From Dermatemys mawii (taxonomy: Eukaryota > Chordata > Testudines > Dermatemydidae): a stretch of DNA of 64,000 nucleotides. A program made the translations under genes and the position numbers. The notes under the pieces are model-generated. The model searched no databases and was not told where the DNA came from. It was given only the letters and a program-made list of their open reading frames with translations. How positions within the stretch are numbered: position 1 is the stretch's first letter; each line of letters opens with the position of its first letter. The stretch is taken from contig ML677329.1 in the NCBI GenBank assembly GCA_007922305.1, positions 2,880,271-2,944,270 of the forward strand, written 5' to 3'. This document shows positions 35,169 through 47,510 of the stretch, in pieces.

Positions 35169-36271
35169 AGTCTGGGGCCCTCTGAAATTGACAGGCTGAA
35201 GGCATTAAATTACAGCACCTCTAACCAATTCAGAATGTCAGAGGACTGCTCAGTTGTTCCTTCCTCTTTTTTTTTCAAAATCCTGTTCAAAACTTAACTC
35301 CATTCATCACAAATTGAATTAGCATCTTGTAGATCATTTTGGTTTGAAACCTGCTTTAATTGAAATCCTTGCTGCCTTGCACTTTGCAGTACAGAGCAGT
35401 TGCATAGTATCTGTCACCAGGAATGTTGTAGTTAAATTGTTCAAGAAGCTGAACTAAATCTGGTGCCTGCCAGCCATAGCAGAAGAGTGGATGGTGCATG
35501 TGTGCGTTTCTGCATTTTTGGAAATAGCTTTCGCATTCATCAGTCTCCTCCAACGCATGTTGTTTAGCCACTGCAATTGTCATGATCAGTGTGTGTCAGC
35601 AGGATCTTGAATTAGGTGCTATCACAGCACAAAATTGTGCAAGTATCCCTTCTGAGATTAATTCATTGTATAGAATACAAAACCTTCTCTATTTGTGGGG
35701 AAAATACAGTTAAACACCACAAACTGAGGGCCCGATTCTGAAAATACTTAGTGTGGGGTATCATGTAGGACTAAGACAAGTTGTGTTTGTAAGATCAGAC
35801 CCTGCAAATGAAGGGAACGTGAGTTGATGGCCTGTGTATTTTTTTTTTAATGCCATCTTAAAGTCTTGAAAAGTGTGCGTGTGTCCCTCCACTCTCCTAT
35901 CTTGGAGGACTCTAAGAATAACTGGATAATTAGTTGGTTTGAACCAAGATGAGAAGTCTTGACTAGAAGCACATGACTTAAAATGATTTAGTCTGACACC
36001 AAAAGTAAGAGACGGTATCATCATGGGGTCATTTAACTTTGACATTCAACTTAAATGATGGTAAAGAAAAAATGTGTAGTAATGCCATGTTTCTTAACTT
36101 CCATTCTTTCTCCTTGTTCCCCATCCTACAGCAGAAAAAAGCACACTCCAAAACTAATTCAAGTCTCCATCCTGGGAAGCCACTATAAAAGCAGTCATTA
36201 ATGTTCCATTGCGATCCTCAGATAATGCTACTTTAGTTGTGGCTGGGTTAAGGCACCTCAGATGAAAACTT
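35169..36271 (+). other. LEF1: LEF1 intron 3, with a small repeat fragment
   Basis: 35728-35808 resembles the family at 17505-17630. The rest is unique-looking. Confidence 0.45.
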
Positions 36272-36536
36272 GGGCCTGGGCTACACTGGGTGGGGAGCGT
36301 TTGAACTAGTATACTCAACTTCAGCTATGCTATTCGCATAGCTGAAGTCGAAGTATCTTAGTTCGACTTACTGCCATGAGGATGGCCAGATGAATCGACT
36401 GTGGCAGCTCCCCCATCGACTCTGCTTACTCCTCCTGCCAAGGTGGAGTACAAGCGTCGATTCGGGGATCGATTATTGCATCTAGACAAGATACATCGAA
36501 CACTACCCCGATCCGGCAGGTAGTATAGACGTACCC
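36272..36536. mobile_element. MITE with internal perfect 13-bp hairpin
   Basis: The ends GGGCCTGGGCTACACT and AGTATAGACGTACCC are imperfect inverted repeats. Inside, ACTTCAGCTATGC (36318-36330) and GCATAGCTGAAGT (36336-36348) are exact inverse complements with a 5-base loop. ATCGA/TCGAT motifs recur in the right half. I recognise the family from turtle genomes; no coding capacity. Confidence 0.75.
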
Positions 36537-39500
36537 ATGGTGATCTATCCCCAGTAGTGAGTAAAACATGACATCCCTTTTTGATCCAGCCTGTTTCTGA
36601 AATTCTCAGTTAGCAGCTAATTAAATTACTGGAGTCTTTATCAACCAACCATGCGGTGGGCAGATTTCAATGGTGTAATTTTTGCACAGTGTGTAGTGAA
36701 TCAGAATGCATATCTTGACTGTGAGTTGAAATTAGATAGTGTTTCTACTGAAGAAGTTACCTTAATTCTAGTTTAATAATTTTTAACACAAGGAATTCTC
36801 CCAATTCAAAATTACCTATGTACATTATGGGGCTGGGACACTGAGCAGCAGCTAGTAGTAGTGCATTGAAAGCAAGAATTAACAAGGTGACAGCCCTGAC
36901 ACAACCACTGAAAGTCAGCCTACTTACATTTTAAAATAAACACCAGTTTGTGGTCTCTTAGTGGGTAGGAAGCAGTCCATAGTGTTAGGATGACTTTCTT
37001 GAAAGTAACTCTTCAGTTAAAGTAGCTTTTAATGAATGAAATATTGCTGAAACCTGAAATTGTTCTTCTGAAAACTGCACAGTTAATAACAATGAACTGA
37101 TTTACTAAAACCCTAACTATACATATGCTATATTTATTGGAAATAAATTGAAACTGCTTGCTTCTTATGGTGCTGAATGCTAAGAAATGCACATGAACAC
37201 TAGAGTCAATCTGTACAGTAAATGTGTTACTTTTATGTAGGGCATAGTGTCTCAATGCCAAATGAAAACCATGGACTGAAATATTAACAGTGTGAAACCA
37301 GTGGTGAAAAGCCAGAAAACTCAAAGCTAAGTTTGTGACACTGGTTGAGAATGGCACAGGAGTGTGAATAAGCTAAGTTTTTAACTCTAAATTCTGTCCA
37401 TTTGTGTCCTGCTGGAATGGAACTCTGCATGACAGGCAGTTGTATGCATAAAGTGTTTGTACTAACAAAACTTGAGTGAAGTACTGTCTCTTTAACTGCA
37501 CAGTAAAGCAAGATGAATTATAAACTTTGTGAGGACTATTGCTGCACTGCAGGAATGGGGGAAATTCAAATATCCTATATAGCTGTCCCAAGTTCCTGAA
37601 GAAACGTAGACTGAGAGTTGCTGTATTATCCGTGAATCACAGTAACATCATTTGGCTTTTATTGAGTTAACTTTCAAACCAATCCTTTGCTTTTAAACCA
37701 AACGTTCACTACTTCATTATAGGAAACTTTTTAATTTGTCTTTTCTTTACTTATCTCAATTCCCCTCCCTGCTGCCTTCCTTTTCAGATTAGTTAGCAAT
37801 ACCAAAGAAAGCTTGGTCCTCTCTTTCTTTCAAATTGAAAAGTCTGATCAGCTGCACCCAGAAATAAATGTATTGAACTACAAAAATAACCAGCATAATA
37901 GAGCTAAATCACCACTAATCCAAGCTGATGCAGCTCCACTTCACGTCAGAGGTGAATTTGGCATTGTTAATTGACAGCCTGGACTTTAATTAAACTTACC
38001 TGTCAAGACTGTGTAGTGAATGGGTGAGTGGGTTATGGAAGAAGGCTGGGCAGAGATCCAGCATGTTGCTGGTGGGAGGTCAGTAGTAACCACAGCAGGA
38101 GAATGCAATCATGTGGTCAGTGTAGAGGGGTCCCAAGTCTCACTTGATGTCTCCTATACTGGATGCCCTAGGGTAGCGATAGGAACTGTTGAGATCATGT
38201 TGTAATTGCTAAAGTAGTCTTGTCTAGGTTGGTTTGCACCTCTATTTCTGTCAGCCTTAATGAAGGAATCCTCCATTACTCTGTGTGTGCCTGGGGGAGT
38301 GGAACATAATGATTGGAGTGCCTACAGCAGTTGACTGAGATTATGTGACACAGGAAATGCTACCAGTCATCTAGAGGAGGCTACAACATTCACAGCAGCA
38401 TGCTGCAGTGGGGTGAAATTACAATAAACTTTGGGGCACACAAGCATCAGCTTTCACACTCCAGTGACAAACATTAATTAATTGGCACACTACCTAATAT
38501 ATGTACTGAGAGTGGCATTCATATCCAACCCACTGCTGACAGGCTTTCTTCCCCCAAATGTTTCCATAAACAGTATCTCCAGTGGACCAAACATTTTAAT
38601 ATCAGTACATAATTTCCTTCTCTAGCTGAGACCCTACAGTCTTATTAGTAGATTGTGTAGATTCAGACGTATACATAGAGTTCTCAGGCTTTTACTCTTT
38701 TACAGCTAGTGCTTTTAAAAAGCAGTAACTGAACAGATCAGTAAGAGGCTGAGATAGATAGGGATCGAGTGACAGTGCAGACTGAAGAGGGAGAATGCTA
38801 CAGCACAGTATATAACTCAATCCTAAACATTCCAGTTTACCTCAGGAAAGTACAGTTAGTTAATCTGGAACATGAGTGACATGCCATTATGTTTACAGTG
38901 AAACTTAAACAAAACCCGCTTTCTGGCTACATCATCACTTCAGTGAACTGCAACTCTACATGTCTCTTAACTTTCTAAGACTTATGCACCCACGATTTTT
39001 AATTATACCATTGTCTGTCCATTTTCCCAATTCTTCTTCCCTGATCATTCAGTTAATTCTTAGTTTTGAATCAGCAAGAGTAAAATGGTCAAACAGTCTT
39101 AACTGTCTTCATGTTTCACACATTGCATGTAAATGTTGCATTTTCCCCTCTTCATGTCCATTACCTGCATATATCTGATACCTACACTAAAAGAACCCGT
39201 TTCTCCCTTGTATATGCTTCATATATCTAGGATGTTTCCCCAAACTTATGAGAAACTCATCTCTGATCCAGACCATTGGGCACTTTCCTTGGAAACACAG
39301 TCCACCTGTGCTTTCTGTATCTACCCACCACGGGGTATTCTATAGTGTTCATCACCATGGTATCAAAGCTTGCTTCATCAAAATGTAGATAAAACATCCA
39401 TGAATATTCCTGCATTATTTCTGCACATCCCTTCAAAGATGAGGCTGTCTTAGCCTGTCCAGTGATTTAGAGCACTGGTGTATTACCCTGATATGTAAGA

Positions 39501-41022
39501 AACCTGGGATGGACAATGGCCTTGTGGCTTATGTTGTATACTGTGGGCTTTGGGGAGCCTGTCATGTGACTATAGGAGATGCCAGTGGTGTTTTGGAGGG
39601 TAGAGAGTTGACTCTATGTAAGCAACACCCACTCTCAGCTGGTTAACAGAGAAATTAATGACTACCTTGGAGGCCAGCTTCCCAGCATCCTGGCGAGAGG
39701 GTGAGGCTTGTGAGAGCTGCAGCAGCTGGTTTGGAGAGGAGGGAAATAGAATAAACCTGCCTGCCCAAAATGCCAGGGTAGCCTGTGTCCATGCTTTTGT
39801 ATCTTCTGCCTCCCCACCCTCCACAACTGAAAATAAAACTTGACTGCATTTATAGTAGATGTAGGAATAGCTGTGCTTGGCTACATCACACAAGCTTTTA
39901 GGCTGCATCATTCTATGTGGAGCATAGGAGGAGGACAGTTCTTTCAAATGTAAAAGCGAACATGTATTATGCCCATGAGTCTGTGGCTAAAAAACCCCCA
40001 CTGTGTCCTTAATGGCTGAGTCGTATGTACCAAGTCGTAATATGGGAGAGGGAAAACGAGCTGAAATTTTTTTGGGTGCGGGGTTTACATCAAGAAACTC
40101 AAGAAAATCTGTCCTGAAACATGAAGAAGAAAGGTTCTTCCAAAAGTTGAACAGTACGCTCACTAAGACAGGTAACTAAGAGGAGTTCTCTCTTTTTTGT
40201 CCTGGTACTGTAGTATGTAACACTTCTGTATCCACTTCTGCAGAGCACACTTTAATAGGCAACTCCTCCCTCTTGGCCTCAAGATTTCATAAAACCCAAT
40301 TAACTTAGAGGAGAGAGCACTACTAGTATGTAAACACATGAAATTTCAGCAAGCTAAAGGAGACTTTCTTAATATCATAGAGCCTACCCTAAAGTAAAAC
40401 TTGCATCTGAAATCTGCATAATTAACCTAGAGGAAGACATGATTGATTACAACTTTTTATTAAACAGGGATAACATCCAGGTTTGCTAGATATGGCTTCA
40501 GTCTGCGTGCAGCAGATGAGAGCTCTGCTTGGTGAACCATGTTTGTGGTAAAACCACTGTAGACAATGCAGTCCACAACATACATTTAAGGAATTGTAAC
40601 CAACTTTTAAAAAAATCATATTAAAATTGCATGAGCAAAAATAATTTGAGACTATCTACTTGCAAATTTATGTAAAACAAAGCCAAAAATAGGCTAGGTG
40701 TTAAGTGGATTTGGGTCTTATTAAAGAAAATGATTCAAGATTTGATCTGATTAGCACATACAATATTCAGCACAGTCTACCCAGGGCTCCAGATGTTTTA
40801 TACTTTACTAACCTAGTACGATAGCTGTTAATTTAAAACTATTCCAAATTGGTGAATTTATTTTTAATAGCTGCCCCCTATATAATAAACAATATGAGTT
40901 AAATATTCAAAATGGAAATGGAGCTAAAGACTTCAGCTCATATGCAAGTTTGTGTGTGTGACTATTGGTTTGTTTAAGAGTTAGAGCAATCTTAAGCAAG
41001 GGCTTGAAGATGGGGCTAACCT
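36537..41022 (+). other. LEF1: LEF1 intron 3, unique-looking segment
   Basis: About 4.5 kb without a confidently recognised repeat or exon. 39560-39850 is more GC-rich and ends in AATAAA-type motifs, but I cannot assign it to a gene or element. The open frames there are short and unlike known proteins. Confidence 0.45.
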
Positions 41023-41148
41023 ATGGTGACCATATGTCCTGATTTTATAGGGACAGTCCCAATTTTGGAGCCTTTTTTTTATACAGGCTCCTACGCCCCA
41101 TCCCCACCCCCATTCCGATTTTTCACATTTGGCGTCTGGTCACCCCAT
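41023..41148. mobile_element. Short hAT-type MITE with 8-bp target duplication
   Basis: A 126-bp unit running from GGTGACCATATGTCC to CTGGTCACCCC, flanked by perfect GCTAACCT (41015-41022 and 41149-41156). The inside (GATTTTATAGGGACAGTCCC, CGATTTTTCACA) matches a turtle family that I recognise. A truncated inverse copy is at about 44153-44245. Confidence 0.85.
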
Positions 41149-41576
41149 GCTAACCTGCTCCCATTTGGGCTTCTAAAACTTTCTTCAGAATAAATAACTG
41201 ACAATGGATCTGTTTAAAGTTCAGGTCTAGAAACAATATCAAGAAAGGAAAGCACAGAATTGGGTAGAGTGCTGGAAACACAGGTAAGTAAGTATCTGGC
41301 AGTAAAAACATGGGGCCTCAAAGCTGCTGGTGTGCCGTGGCCTCTGTGGGATTTCTTTTTTTTCTTTTCTTTTTTAACCACCACCAGATTCTGCAGTGGA
41401 CTCGTTATCTGGCACTGTGAGTCAGCATGATCAAAGCCCTGGGAAAGGTCAGGCATTCCAGTAGGAGTGAGACCCTGCTGCCTGCTAACGCTGTTCCATC
41501 CCACGGCTCTCACAGCAGCAGCTTCAGCACCTAACTGAAATCCTTTATCTTGTTACTGAGTGAGCCTACAGATTAG

Positions 41577-41599
41577 GTGGCCTGGCCTGGCCTGGCCTT
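41577..41599. repeat. Short GGCCT tandem repeat
   Basis: The CCTGG unit is repeated three times and followed by a degenerate copy. A minor low-complexity site. Confidence 0.7.
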
Positions 41600-42081
41600 A
41601 CCCTGAAGTCTAAAGCATGAAACACCTGGCCTAGGTTTTCTGAGGTGGCAAAGTAATCTCCCTATATGTATATAAAACTACTACTTGTTTGGGGGGAGCG
41701 GGGAGTTAGCTGCTTAGTTTTGTGGAGGAGGCAGCATTTCCTTTTTTCCCCCCCCCCCCTCAAAAAGAACATATAAATAGCGTGCTGGGGAGGGTGTATC
41801 CTTTTGGTATGTTGAAGCAATTGAATAATGTAGACTTCTAAGGATCTGTTTGTGTCTCCCCTCTGTGTTGGATTATACTGTTCAGGATTCCAGAATTTAG
41901 TCTACAAACCTGAGAAGTTCTCCAAATAGAAGGAGAATGGAGTTAATCTGACTTGCATAGTTATGCTAGATTTAGGTACAATATTGGTCTCTTGTGAACT
42001 GTCCCACAAGGGCAGCAATTGTTAAAGAATGTGTGGGAGGAGAAAAGGGTGGTGGAGAGAAAGGAGTGTGCTGAGATAGTG

Positions 42082-42534
42082 TTAAGCCTTGGCTGCATGC
42101 AGTTTTTGTATCTAACTAATTGGTAGTAAAAATGATGTGGGTAAATAGATGCAGTCCCCTAGCCTGGGCAATTATGCTGGTATAAAGTGTTTATAGTGGT
42201 ATAGCAAGCACCTGAAGGCTATGGCTACACTACCATATATGTCAGCATAACTATGCTACACAAGGGTGTGAATAACTCCCCCCACTCCATAGCAGCATAA
42301 GCCACACCTGGGAAAGCTTCGCCCCCTAGCATAGCTACTGCCTCTTGTGAAAGTTGTTTTATTATGCCAATGGTAGAGCTTTTCCGTCTGCATAGTGTTT
42401 TCACCAGATACACTGTAGCAGCACATCTGCATCAGTGCAGCTGTGCCAATGTAGCACTTCTGGTATAGACAAACCCTTAAGCAAGGGGTTACACTACTTA
42501 GATTGGTACAAAAACTGTGTAGACAAGTTCTTAA
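42082..42534. mobile_element. Outer MITE interrupted by a second MITE
   Basis: The left end TTAAGCCTTGGCTGCATG with CAGTTTTTGTATCTAACTAA and the right end TTAGATTGGTACAAAAACTG with TGTAGACAAGTTCTTAA are inverse-complementary over about 35 bp. Both ends sit at TTAA, compatible with a piggyBac-like TTAA target, though this is inferred. The middle is occupied by another element (about 42217-42474). Confidence 0.65.
42217..42474. mobile_element. Inner MITE nested in 42082-42534
   Basis: The ends AGGCTATGGCTACACTACC and GGTATAGACAAACCCT are imperfect inverted repeats of the turtle type 'AGGG..TGTCTACACTAC'. The flanking triplets TGA and TAA would fit a TWA target (PIF/Harbinger-like), but one base differs, so the class is tentative. 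Confidence 0.65.
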
Positions 42535-43423
42535 ACTGGCTCTAGTTAAATATGCCTAGCCTCAATGGTTGTAGTGGGGATTTTAGTCCTCTAAAAGAAC
42601 TCAGTTTTATACTATCCCATTATGGTTTTAAAACTTTGTCCACAGCAGCCAGGCAAACTGTAGCAGTTTAAAACTGTTTGTTCTTCCTCAAGTATGGAGG
42701 CAACATGTGGCAGATTAACTGATTCCTTTGCCTGCTTTTCACGGAGTGCTGTCATGTTAGTGTTGACACAAGGTAGCTGATGAAAATGCGTTGGAATCCT
42801 TAGATTTGTGAAGCAAATTCTTTTTTAGACTAAGAGTGAGGTGTAGAAATACAAATGCAAGAAATGTGGTGAGAGAATAGGTACCAGCATACATAAACCT
42901 GCAGGGCAAGAGACACTTTGTGCTGGGAATGGGCAAAACTGTTCGCTCCAGCCAATCAACTTTAAATCTTGTGAATCTTAATATAAAGGTAGTTTCAAAT
43001 GTCTGAATCCCCCTCTTTATTTCTGTGGTTTCATAATTGCATTTTTTTAAAAAATCTTCCTTGTTGCTGAATGCTAAATAACCTTAGGAAACTATGAAAC
43101 TGCCCAAATACAAAATGCTATCAGATGCATAGAGTAAACTGAAAGGCTTTCTTCTCTCCCTTTCAGATTGTTCTTTTTTAAAAAAATATTCAGACAGCGG
43201 TGTGATTAAGTTCAGAGTGTTCCTTCTTAAAATAAGAACTAAACCTTGAACTGCCATTGAAAACTGAGAATGGTATGCTACAGAACATCCTTCTCTGAGG
43301 AATATGAGAGGATCTGATGTATTCTTGGAACCTGGTTTCAACTTTTTGAAATACTCATGAAAAAAGACTGCCAATTCGTGCTGAAAAAAGATTGGTAAAA
43401 ACTTCAAGCCTTCTAGAAGGTTC
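42535..43423 (+). other. LEF1: LEF1 intron 3, nothing recognised
   Basis: Unique-looking AT-rich DNA. The - strand 113-codon frame at 43084-43425 lacks similarity to a known family and ends at the CR1 boundary; treated as chance. Confidence 0.5.
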
Positions 43424-43790
43424 ATAAAATCATAGAATATCAGGGTTGGAAGACATCTCAGGAGATCATCCAGTCCAACCTTCTGTTCAAAGCAGGATCA
43501 ACCCCTACTAAATCATCTCAGCCAGGGCTTTGTCAAGCTGGGCCTTAAAAACCTCTAAAGATGAAGATTCCACCACCTCCCTAGGTAACCCATTCCAGTG
43601 CTTCACCACCCACCTAGTGAAACAGTGTTTCGTAATATCCAACCTAAACGTCCCTCACTGCAACTTGAGACCATGGCTCTTTGTTCTGTGATCTGCCACC
43701 ACTGAGAACAGCCTAGCTCTATCCTCTTCGGAACCCCACTTCAGATAGTTGAAGGCTGCTGTCAAATCCCCCCTCATTCTTCAACAGCGT
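43424..43790 (-). mobile_element. CR1 LINE 3' end, CATAGAAT type
   Basis: The + strand reads AATCATAGAATATCAGGGTTGG, then GAAGACATCTCAGGAG and ATCATCCAGTCCAACC: the inverse complement of the classical CR1 tail with its ATTCTATG terminus. The remainder (CCACCACCTCCCTAGGTAACC) is the C-terminal ORF2 and 3' UTR area. It is severely 5'-truncated at about 43790. It belongs to a different CR1 subfamily from the copies at 23216 and 54906. Confidence 0.92.
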
Positions 43791-44152
43791 AACCCCTTCC
43801 TTGCCCTTTGGTTTATGGTCGCACCAGACCTCAAATAATTACCGCTCCTAATTGCTTGCCTAGCAAGCCGACTCTTTCAAAGACAGATTTTTTTCCTTGT
43901 TGTGATATAGCTTCTGTGGATGGATGCTGCTCCCTTTTGCCACAGTATCTCAATAATATTTAAGCAGACACTTTGCCCCCCTCCCGCCCCTCGCCACTTT
44001 ATCTTCAGTTAATAGGACAGAACCTGTCACTCCTATTCACTGATTCAAATCTGGCTAACATTAGTAGTAGCAACTGAAATGGTTATTGGATAATGATGGT
44101 CACTGATTGTGCAGTGCTTAACACAGTGGGGCTCTGCCTTGGCTGGCCACCT

Positions 44153-44245
44153 AAGATGACCAGAGAGCAAGTGTGAAAAATCAGATCAGGGGCAGGGGTG
44201 GGGTAATAGGAGCCTATTTAAGAAAAAGACCCCAAAAAATTTCAA
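44153..44245. mobile_element. Truncated inverse copy of the 41023-41148 MITE
   Basis: GATGACCAGAGAGCAAGTG, TGAAAAATCAGATCAGG, GGAGCCTATTTAAGAAAAAG and ACCCCAAAAAATTTC are the inverse complement of the element at 41023-41148, with the second terminus missing. Confidence 0.75.
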
Positions 44246-46748
44246 GTACTTGCAGATGTTTTACCTCCAGATGTGTTGTGGCTTGCATTGTCAATCTTAA
44301 TGAAGCATTTGTAGACAGACTGCTGCTTTTGGTGTAAGCTTTATACCTCTAAATAAAATATTCATTTTAAACTGAAAAAAAATTACTCTAAAGCCATTGG
44401 ACCATTTTGACCATATCCAATGATGGATGTCTAATGAGATGACTTTTTTTTTTTACCTTCAATAAATGACTACATTGTTTGTACTGATGTATGCTAAGAC
44501 TTGATGCATTAAATCTTCAGTCATTAGCAGACTCCATCAGCAGGGAAGTCAAATCATTTAGAGCTGAGACTTAAGACTTCTTAAAACCCAAATTTGCATA
44601 TTATTGGATAAATCTGTTAATACGATTTAACTGGGCTCAAAGTTAGTTTAAAAACTTTTTTTCCCCCACTGAGTGTATGCAGGGTCAGTACCTACAGAAG
44701 TCTTGAATTTCAATAAAATGACCCTCTGCTTCTCTTTTTCCCCTTTGCATGTTATGTGAGCAGCTTGTTTACTACATTGAACATGATCCTGAGACTTGTG
44801 ACACTACACAATATAATCAAGGCTCTGTGTACTGTGCTTCAAGTGGACATGTATTCTGTGGCAGACTCAGAGCAGGTGTAAATGGTAGTAAAAAGACTTG
44901 ACAATTTTTGCTGTTCAAAGAAAAAAAAATACTATTACTAATCTCACTTCATTCTCAGTAATGAGACCTCATTGCAGAATTCTTCAGTCCTTACTATTTT
45001 AATAATATTTATATAGCATAGTATATAAACATTTAGAACATGCTATGCTGTAAATTTAAACCTCGCCTTACAAAATAAATGAGCAAAGTATGTTTTGTGG
45101 TGCATCTGATTTTAAATTTGTTTTGTTTACTGCTTGTTTCACATTTTCTAATCTGTAACGGATCTAGCAATTTAATGCAAATTGGGAGAATCTTGCCACA
45201 TTCATCTTTACTCTCCCCCACAGTGTTTCAATACCATATATCATTGTAAGACACCAGGAGTTTCAGAAGTAGTCCTCTTATTGTCCTGATGAGAACTGTT
45301 TGTTGCTGGGCCAGCTTCTAATGTTTGAGGGGTTTTTGTTTAACCATCCTGTCCTAAACTGGAGGACTCCAAGACTTTGAAGATGACAGCCCTGAAAATA
45401 TTTCTACCCTAATGTCTGAAGATTATCAAGACACTTATTACTAACCAATTAAATTATATACAGTATGCAAAACTTGCAGTCTCTTAACCTCTTGAACATA
45501 GGGACTTGAATAGCCACAGTGTCACCTCTATGACACAGTATGATGATAATCATTGCAATAGGGCACCCAGCAAAGTGCCTGGCTCTCTGCCACTGCATGC
45601 AGTGCACTTCCTCACGTCAACAAATCCAGACTGGGTAGCAGTGCTGAAGCAGCATAGAAAGAGCACATGGGGAAGGACATCAGTCCCCTGCATTGACTCC
45701 CAGACAGTTTCATATGAGAGTTTGTCTTCAGTCCTAATCTTCAGTGTATCTGGAGTTTGGTCCATTAATTGCTTTGAAGACCAAATTTCAAACTATAAAC
45801 CAAGATAACTGTGCTCCTCTGAGACAATAAAAATAACAAAGCCCAGGACAAAGGGTGTGAGAGCCGAGATCAAACCACCTTGAAATGAAGGGATCTGCCT
45901 ATTGCATGTTGGGGAGGGGAAGGTTGGGTGAGGGAGGAGTTGGAAAGATGCATAATGGGAGTTTGGAAAGATGGGGGCACAGGGACAGAAGTGTCCATAA
46001 CCATTACAGCACTTTCCCATCCAGAATCTGGAACTGAACCCAGAAGTCCCTAGTCTCCATGTTCTTCTGCTGTAAGGAAATAGCCATGAAACCCTCTAGC
46101 AGTAGTTCCTCTACAGGGAGGATAAAACCCTACTACTGCTACCAATTACTTCTTTTTCTCAAGTGGCAGAGGACTTTACTGCAGATCTAAGGATCAAAAC
46201 TCTGCTGATGACCTAAGTTGGGGTTTAAAAAGATTCCACATAATTTCCATTAAGTTCCTTTTTAAAAGGAAATAACATTAAAATTTGTTCATAATGTTAA
46301 GGGTTCAAAGTCAAAAACTCAAACTATGAAATGCCAAAATTAAGGTTGCCCATGGGTCCTGTGGAAATAGCTGTGTGAAATGTAATTAAAGAGACTCTTA
46401 TAACAGATGTACAAAGGGGCTGAATTAAGACTAATTCTGACATTTCCTAACTTGAGTGCTTGACTTTGCAACCTTGATATTTTTAAAATAGTTTATATTA
46501 CAGAAGACATCAAAATCTATATTAAGACTAGACAAAACTAAAGGAATCACTAGTGAAATATACTGATTTTTTTTTTCAGGAATTATATAACTGGTGTTCA
46601 AATTGCAGGGCATTTCCTGGAAATTAATGCTATATGCTGCAAATGAAAGAGAAATGTTTAGATAGGAGGACTATTTTTAATAAGTGATGTATTTAACCTT
46701 GTAAATACACATCTTTTATCGAGAATGAATGTCTTGTTGATTGCATTG
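44246..46748 (+). other. LEF1: LEF1 intron 3, unique-looking segment
   Basis: No exon recognised. A purine-rich patch lies at 45911-45985. 45770-46075 may include an old repeat (GAACTGAACCCAGAAGTCCC near 46031), but this is too weak to classify. Confidence 0.4.
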
Positions 46749-46756
46749 TCCTAGTG

Positions 46757-47502
46757 CAGGAGTGGGCAAACTGCGGCCCGCGGGCCACATGTGGCCCACC
46801 GGCCATTTTTATCCAGCCCATGAGCACACGGTGCCGCGCCCTTCCTGGCCGGGCCAAGCACAGCATGCTGTGGGTCCCCGTGCTCCAGAGCTGGGCCCAG
46901 TGTGGGAAGCCGTGGGGCCGCGCCCTCCCTGGCTGGGCCAAGCGTGGCATGCCGCTGGGTCCTGCGCTCCCTGGTCGGGGGCCGGGCTGAGCGCGGGGAG
47001 CCTCGGGACCCTGCGCTCCGTGGCCAGGGTCTGGGTCAAGGAGTGCCTGGCTGAGCACGGTAAGCAAGTGGGGGGACTTAGATGGTGGGGTCCCGGAGGG
47101 TGTTGGTTAGAGTGGGGGGTAGTCAGAGGGTAGTTGGGAGGGGGTAGTCAGGACACAAAGCGGGGGGGCTTAGATGGGGTGGGGTACCGGGGGGGTGGCT
47201 AGGGTAGGGGGATCTCAGGAGGGGTCAGTCAGGGAACAAAGAACAGCAGGGCTTAAATGGGAGGGGTTCTGGGGGGCTAGTTACAGTGGGGGGGGGGTTG
47301 GAGGGGGCGATTAGGGGACAAGGAACAGGGGGGTTGGATGGGTCAGGGATTCTGTGGGGAGCAGTTGGGTGCGGGAAGTGGGTGGGGGTCAGATAGGGGG
47401 TGAGGCCAGGCTGTTTAGCGGGGCACAGCCTTCTCTACCTGGCTCTCCCCACAATTTTTAACCTCACTGTGGCCCTTGGGCCAAAAAGTTTGACCACCCC
47501 TG
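46757..47502. mobile_element. Nonautonomous hAT element (746 bp) with 8-bp target duplication and internal minisatellite
   Basis: The termini CAGGAGTGGGCAAACTGCGG and CCAAAAAGTTTGACCACCCCTG are inverted repeats. TCCTAGTG flanks both sides exactly (46749-46756 and 47503-47510). The left third is GC-rich with repeated GCTCCCTGG(C/T) and GGCCAAGC blocks. 47065-47400 holds degenerate tandem repeats of roughly 75-80 bp built on TTAGATGGGG...GTAGTCAGGG...ACAAAG. No transposase; the open frames up to 130 codons on both strands are composition artefacts. Confidence 0.9.
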
Positions 47503-47510
47503 TCCTAGTG

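Noticed and set aside
39570..39947. 125-codon - strand open frame
   Set aside because: No family resemblance, and overlapping alternate frames of similar length; the local GC rise explains it.
46693..47133. Overlapping open frames of 76-130 codons on both strands
   Set aside because: They lie wholly inside an hAT element with defined ends and target duplication; its GC-rich tandem blocks create the frames.
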